47,729 nt of DNA from Aphanocapsa sp. GSE-SYN-MK-11-07L (GTDB lineage: Bacteria; Cyanobacteriota; Cyanobacteriia; Thermosynechococcales; Thermosynechococcaceae): the NCBI GenBank assembly GCA_019359715.1, contig JAHHGS010000099.1:1-47729 (forward strand), in the 5' to 3' direction. The notes below the pieces were generated by a model, which saw only the letters and a list, made by a program, of their open reading frames with translations, was not told where the DNA came from and made no database searches. A program made the position numbers and the translations under genes. Of this stretch, positions 42,491-47,729 are shown piece by piece; position 1 is the first letter of the stretch, and every line of letters begins with the position of its first letter.

Positions 42491-43369
42491 CTACCGATCT
42501 AATATTAATGCAGTCCTGTGATCGATGGCGCTTGCTCCAATCAGTTGGCTAACAAATTGAGAGCCAATCGCTGCAAGACCAGAATCAATTGGATCAAACG
42601 CTGGAATCATGTGATACTGCAATGCCGTTAGATACTTTCGTTGAACATCGATCTGATCAAAGTTGAGCAACCGCTCTTGCTGCTGTAGCTCAGCCTGGAG
42701 CCAACTGACATCTGGGCTGGCGATCGTATCGCCTGAAAAGAAGATCAGTGATGTTAAGGGCAGAAGATCAGCGCCTTTGTGTTGAATCAAATATTGAACC
42801 AACTGATCTTGAGGTCGGACTTTCAGCAACCCGCTGATCGCCGTTGGTGTTTTGAAACAGGGAGCCATGCACAGACTGGTTCGATAGGGAATATGCTGCG
42901 ACTGAGGTAGGCTCTGAACATCTGTGAAATCAGCCGATGTTACTTCCCTTGTTCCCAACTCACGCTGGGCATCTTTTAAGAGTTCTAGCTGGACTTGCTT
43001 CTCAAACCCTAAAAATCGAATCAAGGCGATACACTCACAACCTAAACTATGTCCTACCAGGCAATGCTGACTGGGATCGGAATAGACCTCGGTTTGAAAG
43101 CCCATTTGCTGACCTGTACGAATTGCCTCCTGCTTGACTTGCTCAATTTGCGCCAAAAGGTCACTGGCAATCTTCCAATGGCTGAGTTCAGCAAACGAGT
43201 AGGAATAGGAATGAACCGTGAATCGCTGCTGCAACTGCTCTAATAGGCTTCTATACCAACACTGAACGCCCGTACCGAAAAAGTATCCTCCGATAAAGTG
43301 AACAATCCCGGCTGGATTAGGATGAACCGAGACAAAGCCATGGGAAAGCACAACTACCTTATTTTTCAT
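42491..43369 (-). CDS. Alpha/beta-hydrolase-like protein
   Basis: A 292-residue protein. KVVVLSHGFVSVHPNPAGIVHFIGGYFFG at the start resembles the oxyanion loop of DUF1350-type cyanobacterial/plastid hydrolases, and CLVGHSLGCECIALI gives the nucleophile elbow GHSLG. A lipase or esterase role is possible; the acid and His (YHMIPAF near residue 250) fit a triad. Substrate unknown. Divergent from the glycosyltransferase operon with a 253-base spacer. Confidence 0.8.
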   Translation of the reverse strand: MKNKVVVLSHGFVSVHPNPAGIVHFIGGYFFGTGVQCWYRSLLEQLQQRFTVHSYSYSFAELSHWKIASDLLAQIEQVKQEAIRTGQQMGFQTEVYSDPSQHCLVGHSLGCECIALIRFLGFEKQVQLELLKDAQRELGTREVTSADFTDVQSLPQSQHIPYRTSLCMAPCFKTPTAISGLLKVRPQDQLVQYLIQHKGADLLPLTSLIFFSGDTIASPDVSWLQAELQQQERLLNFDQIDVQRKYLTALQYHMIPAFDPIDSGLAAIGSQFVSQLIGASAIDHRTALILDR

Positions 43370-43542
43370 TGTTATAAATTCTCTCCATTTAAAGGATTCT
43401 CGTTCAGCAAATCTTAAAACCCAGAGCCAATCCTAGTCTCTAGGTTAGTGCAAAGGGGTTGAACATCCTAGATAGGCCGCTTGCACTAATCATTTGTTGA
43501 TTATTTGATCTCTGCCAAATAATCCAAAGGATAGATTTATTC

Positions 43543-43626
43543 ATGATGGAAATATTGATACTCTCAGTTTTATTGCGCTTGAATATGCCATTCAAGATTT
43601 CTAAGGGTCAAGAAAAATTGCTGTGA
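43543..43626 (+). CDS. Possible 27-residue leader peptide coupled to the glycosyltransferase
   Basis: A short frame, two ATGs in a row (43543, 43546), AAAGGA 11 bases upstream. It reads MMEILILSVLLRLNMPFK and then a basic tail ISKGQEKLL. Its TGA (43624-43626) overlaps the GTG start of the glycosyltransferase in the form GTGA, just like the ATGA overlaps inside this operon. This supports a translated leader that couples to the next gene. It may instead be chance. Confidence 0.4.
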   Translation: MMEILILSVLLRLNMPFKISKGQEKLL

Positions 43627-44912
43627 AAAATAGCTGTCTGGACAACACTTCGACTAATTCTGTCTTAACCCTCAAGAAATCGTATTATCCTCTAGTTAAA
43701 ACTCCTGCCTTACCTGAGTGCGAAGTCTGTGTGATTGTGCCTGTTCGCGACGAGGCGGAACTATTAGAAGTATGTTTGAAGGCTTTAGCCTGTCAAGTCG
43801 ATTTTAACGGAAGACCTTTCAGTTTCGATCGCTATGAGGTTGTGTTACTCGTCAACAACTGTCGCGATGACTCTGCGGCGATCGCTCGGCAATTTTCATT
43901 GAATTATCCCGCTTTCAGGCTACACGTTGTCGAACGAACTCTGCCTGCGGCAGAAGCCTACATTGGTCGAGTCCGACAACTGCTAATGGACGAAGCCTAT
44001 TACCGTCTGGCGGGTTTAGGCTTGGCAGGCGCTCAGAAAAGGATCATTGCCTCCACGGATGGCGATACTCAAGTTTCATCGACCTGGATTGCGGCAACGC
44101 TGCTGGAAATATCGCGCGGTGTAGATGCCGTCGGCGGCAGGATTGTGGCTGATCTCGTTAGCTGTGCAGCCTTAGATGCCTGCGTGAAAAAGCGCTACCT
44201 CCAGGGAGACCTTTATTACCAGCTCAGGGTTGAGCTTGAAACCTATCTAGACGCAATCCCTCACGATCACTGGCCGCGTCATGCTCAACACTACGGCGCA
44301 AGTCTAGCGGTAACAGCCCAAATGTACCGCCAAGCCGGGGGGATGCCAGCCGTTCGGACTCCAGAGGATGTCGCTTTTTATCGAGCTTTGTTAGGGGTTG
44401 GTGCGCGGTTCCGCCATAGTCCATTAGTGCAAGTCACCACCTCTGCGCGGCAAACTGTCCGAACGGAAAACGGGTTTGCCGCCCAGCTTAACGAATGGGC
44501 TGCAATGGGGCAGCAAAATCAGCCCTTTTTAGTCGAGTCTGCCCCTGCGATCGAAACTCAACTCAAGGTGCGACGACAGCTTCGCAACCTGTGGCATCGG
44601 ATCTTAGATGGCTATCAACATACTGCCAAAGATATCGCCTCCTATGCCAACACTCTAGGAATTAATGCCCAATGGCTATGGGGAGAACTGACTCAGCCTC
44701 AAACTTTTGAACTGCTATTTGAGCGGATTGAAGCCCATCAACAACAAAACGAACTGTGGCAACAGCAGTGGCCCTTAGTCAGCCTTGAACAGGCGATCGC
44801 AGATTTGAATACTCGTTTGCAAAAGCTTCGCCTCCAGCAGTCGATCGGTGAAGCTGAACGCTTTTGCCACCCCTCATTGGCATCTGTCGAGCCGGGAGAG
44901 GTTAGTTTATGA
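43623..44912 (+). CDS. Family 2 glycosyltransferase, first gene of the four-gene operon
   Basis: A 429-residue GT-A enzyme. Marks: VCVIVPVRDEAELLEVCLKAL (nucleotide-sugar site, about 36-56), LLVNNCRDDSA, and the metal-binding DGD at 146-148 (ASTDGDTQVSSTWI), followed by GGRIVADL and the PEDVAFYRAL acceptor block. The C-terminal 140 residues are helical and unrelated to the catalytic part. No membrane span. It probably transfers a sugar to a small or lipid acceptor. GTG start overlaps the leader frame; its TGA overlaps the next ATG. Confidence 0.86.
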   Translation: MKNSCLDNTSTNSVLTLKKSYYPLVKTPALPECEVCVIVPVRDEAELLEVCLKALACQVDFNGRPFSFDRYEVVLLVNNCRDDSAAIARQFSLNYPAFRLHVVERTLPAAEAYIGRVRQLLMDEAYYRLAGLGLAGAQKRIIASTDGDTQVSSTWIAATLLEISRGVDAVGGRIVADLVSCAALDACVKKRYLQGDLYYQLRVELETYLDAIPHDHWPRHAQHYGASLAVTAQMYRQAGGMPAVRTPEDVAFYRALLGVGARFRHSPLVQVTTSARQTVRTENGFAAQLNEWAAMGQQNQPFLVESAPAIETQLKVRRQLRNLWHRILDGYQHTAKDIASYANTLGINAQWLWGELTQPQTFELLFERIEAHQQQNELWQQQWPLVSLEQAIADLNTRLQKLRLQQSIGEAERFCHPSLASVEPGEVSL

Positions 44913-46144
44913 CCCCTGTCGCTGAAAATCCTCAGAACTACCGCGTCGGTTCACTGCGCTATCAGCAGCAGGCCTCCAGAACGATTTCAAAGCAGTTAGT
45001 TGAATGTTTAGATTACGGTGCCAAAATTGCCGCTTACTGTCAACAGAATGCGGCGGCAATTGACCACAACGGCGCTTTTCCAATTCAGGAGTTTGAGCAA
45101 ATTGCTCAAGCGGGACTGCTGGCAATTGCTTTGCTGCCTGAGTGTGGGGGGCTAGGTCTCGGCATTGATGCAAGTCTGACCCACGAGCTACTGCTGTTGC
45201 TCAAACAGGTGGGCTGGGGCAATTTAGCGGTCGGACGAGTGTTTGAAGGTCATATTAACGCTCTGCAACTGATTCAAACCTTTGGGACGCGATCGCAGAT
45301 TGAACACTATGCCCATGCAGCCCGCGATTTGCACAAAATCTTTGGGGTTTGGAATGCAGAAGCCAATGACGGCGTGAAAGTGATTCCCCTCCCAACCGGA
45401 CGATACCGACTTGAGGGCAGTAAGACCTTTTGTTCTGGGGCGGGCTATGTCGAACGCCCGTTTGTGAATGGGGCCTTACCCGACGGCGGTTGGCAGATGT
45501 GTGTTGTGCCAATGGAGCAAGTTGAAACCCAACACGATCCCAATTGGTGGCAGCCTTCTGGAATGCGGGCCACCGCTAGCTATAAAGTTGACTTCACCAA
45601 TGTTGAGTTAGAACCTGAAGCCATGATTGCCCAGCCAGGAGACTACAATCGACAGCCGTGGCTATCTGCTGGGGCCATCCGCTTTGTTGCCGTTCAGCTT
45701 GGCGGGGCAGAAGCCCTCTTTGATGCGACTCGTCAGTACCTCCAAAGCTTAAACCGCACCAATGACCCCTACCAGGAAGCCCGGATTGGCCAAATGGCGA
45801 TCGCCATTGAAACTGGCAACCTTTGGCTAAAAGGAGCGGCTGATTTAATTGCAAACTACGCGCCCAGCTTTGGCGGAGATTGCGATCAGCTCAACCCAGA
45901 CAGCGATCGGCTCGTGGTCTACGTCAATATGGCCAGATCTGCGATTGAACAAATTTGTATGGAGACGATTCAGCTCTGTGAGCGTTCGGTTGGCACCCGT
46001 GGGTTGCTGCCGCCCTATCCAATGGAGCGGATCATTCGAGACTTAAGCCTTTATTTACGACAACCCAACTTTGATCTCACGCTTCAGTCAGTTGGAAAGT
46101 TTGCCTTATCTGATTCTCAGTCCTATTTCCGATCGCTGGTATGA
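44909..46144 (+). CDS. Acyl-CoA dehydrogenase-like flavoprotein
   Basis: A 411-residue protein of the acyl-CoA dehydrogenase fold. N-terminal helices (ECGGLGLGIDASLTHELLLLLKQVG), middle beta domain (FGVWNAEANDGVKVIPLP, YRLEGSKTFCSGAGYVERPFVNG), and C-terminal helices. The catalytic Glu of typical ACADs is not evident in its usual place, so it may act as a monooxygenase or on an unusual acyl group. ATG lies within the stop of the glycosyltransferase gene (ATGA), and the next gene overlaps it in the same way. Confidence 0.84.
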   Translation: MTPVAENPQNYRVGSLRYQQQASRTISKQLVECLDYGAKIAAYCQQNAAAIDHNGAFPIQEFEQIAQAGLLAIALLPECGGLGLGIDASLTHELLLLLKQVGWGNLAVGRVFEGHINALQLIQTFGTRSQIEHYAHAARDLHKIFGVWNAEANDGVKVIPLPTGRYRLEGSKTFCSGAGYVERPFVNGALPDGGWQMCVVPMEQVETQHDPNWWQPSGMRATASYKVDFTNVELEPEAMIAQPGDYNRQPWLSAGAIRFVAVQLGGAEALFDATRQYLQSLNRTNDPYQEARIGQMAIAIETGNLWLKGAADLIANYAPSFGGDCDQLNPDSDRLVVYVNMARSAIEQICMETIQLCERSVGTRGLLPPYPMERIIRDLSLYLRQPNFDLTLQSVGKFALSDSQSYFRSLV

Positions 46145-46896
46145 CTTCTACGATTCATGACTCCTCACCGTTAGCCAAACCGCTAAAGTTACCCCTGTCC
46201 TCGATCGCAGAGATTGCGGCTGAGCCAGTTTTGGTCGTTGCGCCTCATCCAGACGATGAAACGCTAGGCTGCGCGGGGGCGATCGCCCTGCTGAGGGCGC
46301 GGGGCTACACTGTCCAGATCCTGGTTGTCAGCGATGGGGCGCAGTCTCATCCTAACTCTCAGAAATTTCCTGCCCCTGTTTTAACCGCACTCCGAGCCGC
46401 AGAAACCGATCGGGCAATGGCCATCCTGGGAGTTGAATCTGATCAGATTACTTTTTTAGAGTTACCGGATGGGGCTGTCCCGCATGCTGAGGCACCGGGC
46501 TTTGAAGCTGCTGTTAGTGCATGTTATACCTACCTGAAGACGGTAACTCCTAAACTGGTGTTTGCGCCGTGGCGATCTGATCCACATCCAGACCACCAGG
46601 CAACTTGGCAAATCCTGACTGCTGCCCTGGCGCAAGCGGTGCTTTCTCCGCGAGTGCTTGAGTACCCGATCTGGGACTGGGACCCTCAGCAGCGGCAGCT
46701 TTCAAGCCCAGACTTTCAGGCTGCTTGGCGCTTGGATATTGCTGAAGTAGTAACGCTCAAGCAGCAGGCAATCTCAGCCTACTGCTCTCAGACAACGGAT
46801 CTGATTGATGACGACCCAACGGGTTTTCGTCTCAGCGCTCAAATGCTGGAAAACTTTGCCCAGTCTTGGGAAATTTACTTAGAAAGGAACCCCTAA
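46141..46896 (+). CDS. PIG-L/LmbE-family deacetylase
   Basis: A 251-residue zinc-dependent deacetylase. The first metal motif PHPDDETLGC is at about 35-44 (HPDDE 36-40), the second HPDH at 151-154, with SDGAQSHP between. The family removes N-acetyl groups from amino sugars (GlcNAc-PI, mycothiol and bacillithiol precursors). In this operon it would de-N-acetylate a sugar, possibly the one added by the glycosyltransferase. Four-base overlap with the previous gene and four-base gap to the next. Confidence 0.9.
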   Translation: MTSTIHDSSPLAKPLKLPLSSIAEIAAEPVLVVAPHPDDETLGCAGAIALLRARGYTVQILVVSDGAQSHPNSQKFPAPVLTALRAAETDRAMAILGVESDQITFLELPDGAVPHAEAPGFEAAVSACYTYLKTVTPKLVFAPWRSDPHPDHQATWQILTAALAQAVLSPRVLEYPIWDWDPQQRQLSSPDFQAAWRLDIAEVVTLKQQAISAYCSQTTDLIDDDPTGFRLSAQMLENFAQSWEIYLERNP

Positions 46897-46900
46897 ACCA

Positions 46901-47485
46901 ATGACTTCCGCTCAATCATTACCAGCAAGTTACTTTGAGGCTCTCTACCAAACTGATCCTGATCCGTGGAAGTTTGAAACGAGTGAATACGAAGCTCAGA
47001 AATATGCTGCCACGATAGCAGCCCTGCCTCAATCTCAATACGCTGCTGCCCTGGAAATTGGCGGATCGATTGGTGTTTTAACCCAGCAACTTGCTCAGCG
47101 TTGCGCTGCACTGTTGTCGATTGATGTTTCTAAGCTAGCTCAAGACCAAGCGATTCAGCGCTGTCAGCACCTGCCGCAGGTTCACTTTGAATTGATGAAC
47201 TTCCCAGATCAATATCCAGATCAAAAGTTTGATCTTATTTTGGTTTCTGAGATTGGGTACTACTGGTGTCGCCAAGATTTGCTGACTGCCCAACAGCGAA
47301 TTTTTGAACTTCTCCAGCCCGGTGGACACCTACTCTTAGTGCATTGGTTGCCCGTTTCTCCCGACTATCCGCTCACAGGGGATCAGGTTCATGACTCATT
47401 TTTAGAGCGTGTTCCAGTCAGCCTGCGGCACCTCCACAGTCAACGCAACACAAACTATCGTTTAGATCTTTTTGAGCAGATTTAG
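46901..47485 (+). CDS. NodS-like SAM-dependent methyltransferase
   Basis: A 194-residue class I methyltransferase. N-terminus YFEALYQTDPDPWKFETSEYEAQKY matches the NodS/NodS-like start, motif I is ALEIGGSIGVL (50-60), and the acidic motif IDVSK, the LILVSEIGYYW block and the LLQPGGHLLLVHW motif follow. NodS N-methylates the deacetylated glucosamine of Nod factors, so an N-methylation of the amine left by the PIG-L enzyme is an attractive inference. Last gene of the operon; a GG-rich A/T spacer follows without a clear terminator. Confidence 0.9.
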   Translation: MTSAQSLPASYFEALYQTDPDPWKFETSEYEAQKYAATIAALPQSQYAAALEIGGSIGVLTQQLAQRCAALLSIDVSKLAQDQAIQRCQHLPQVHFELMNFPDQYPDQKFDLILVSEIGYYWCRQDLLTAQQRIFELLQPGGHLLLVHWLPVSPDYPLTGDQVHDSFLERVPVSLRHLHSQRNTNYRLDLFEQI

Positions 47486-47676
47486 CACTCTTGCAGTCTT
47501 AAAAAGCGCTGACTCAGCAAGATACCCCGCCTCTAATGGCTTTGCAGGATCGAACCGTATTGCTTCTACAGCGACTCTCCTTCAGCCGCAAAGGCTTCTT
47601 CTAAGGGGTGCGACCTCAACTTGATTTAGGAAGTAAAAGGTGCTAATCCTAGGGAAACAATTTAGGCGGGAAAACT

Positions 47677-47729
47677 ATGGCAGCACGATTAATCAGTGTT
47701 GAGGGAGGTCAAGTCAAGATAGAAGTGAC
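47677..47729 (+). CDS. Start of a gene cut by the window end
   Basis: ATG at 47677 with GGCGGG about nine bases upstream opens a frame (MAARLISVEGGQVKIEV) that runs off the end. The first residues (a beta strand, GG turn, then VKIEV) resemble the start of the small trypsin-associated (CU044_2847-like) proteins of cyanobacteria, but 17 residues are too few for assignment. Confidence 0.4.
   Translation, partial: MAARLISVEGGQVKIEV

Overview
The window comes from a cyanobacterium. It carries phycocyanin genes (cpcB, cpcA), phycoerythrobilin-synthesis reductases (pebA, pebB), bilin lyases, the orange carotenoid protein with its recovery protein, PsaE, Psb34, Ycf20 and many families confined to cyanobacteria (DUF1830, DUF2103, DUF3082, DUF4327). 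The octamer GCGATCGC (HIP1) recurs through most of the sequence, as in many filamentous and unicellular cyanobacteria. Nothing seen fixes the genus. I saw no tRNA, rRNA or CRISPR array. All assignments rest on reading the translations and motifs; no database search was run.

Layout. 1-3.5 kb: a secreted protein, a beta-CASP-like metallo-hydrolase, a 44-residue membrane protein and a MITE-like repeat. 3.5-8.6 kb: a minus-strand operon (methyltransferase-like membrane protein, SDR, DevB-DevC-DevA exporter) divergent from a PadR regulator, with a perfect palindrome between them. 8.7-10.2 kb: a DNA glycosylase and a pentapeptide protein. 10.3-17.2 kb: light-harvesting cluster (CpcS/CpeS-type lyase, pebA-pebB, cpcB-cpcA with a strong terminator, cpcE, cpcF, a small coiled-coil protein, a third HEAT-repeat protein). 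17.2-18.6 kb: frp and ocp. 18.8-20.6 kb: trm1 with two small cyanobacterial genes. 20.6-22.4 kb: a HIP1-free two-gene AAA ATPase/DUF4276 module, a candidate defence pair. 22.4-26.0 kb: fabG and the manganese importer mntC-mntA-mntB.

26.0-27.5 kb is a scar region with interspersed repeats, a transposase chimera and a broken integron-type integrase, followed by a transporter that seems to have lost its native start. 27.5-36.3 kb: an EamA transporter, a sugar-binding lipoprotein, Ycf20, a phosphoesterase, Psb34, a class III aminotransferase, a second MITE-like repeat, a VOC protein, pyrB with a phosphoribosyltransferase, and small conserved proteins. 36.4-43.4 kb: cutA, a GNAT enzyme, a psaE with an unusually long tail, two secreted proteins, DUF1830, a duplicated SagB-type oxidoreductase, a pentapeptide protein and a hydrolase.

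43.5-47.5 kb is a tightly coupled four-gene operon (glycosyltransferase, acyl-CoA dehydrogenase-like protein, PIG-L deacetylase, NodS-like methyltransferase). It recalls the logic of Nod-factor assembly and is the best candidate for an undescribed biosynthetic pathway. The window ends inside a further gene.

Together the 10-19 kb stretch would make, attach and protect phycobilisome chromophores. The mnt genes, PsaE and Psb34 serve the photosystems but are dispersed single units or operons.
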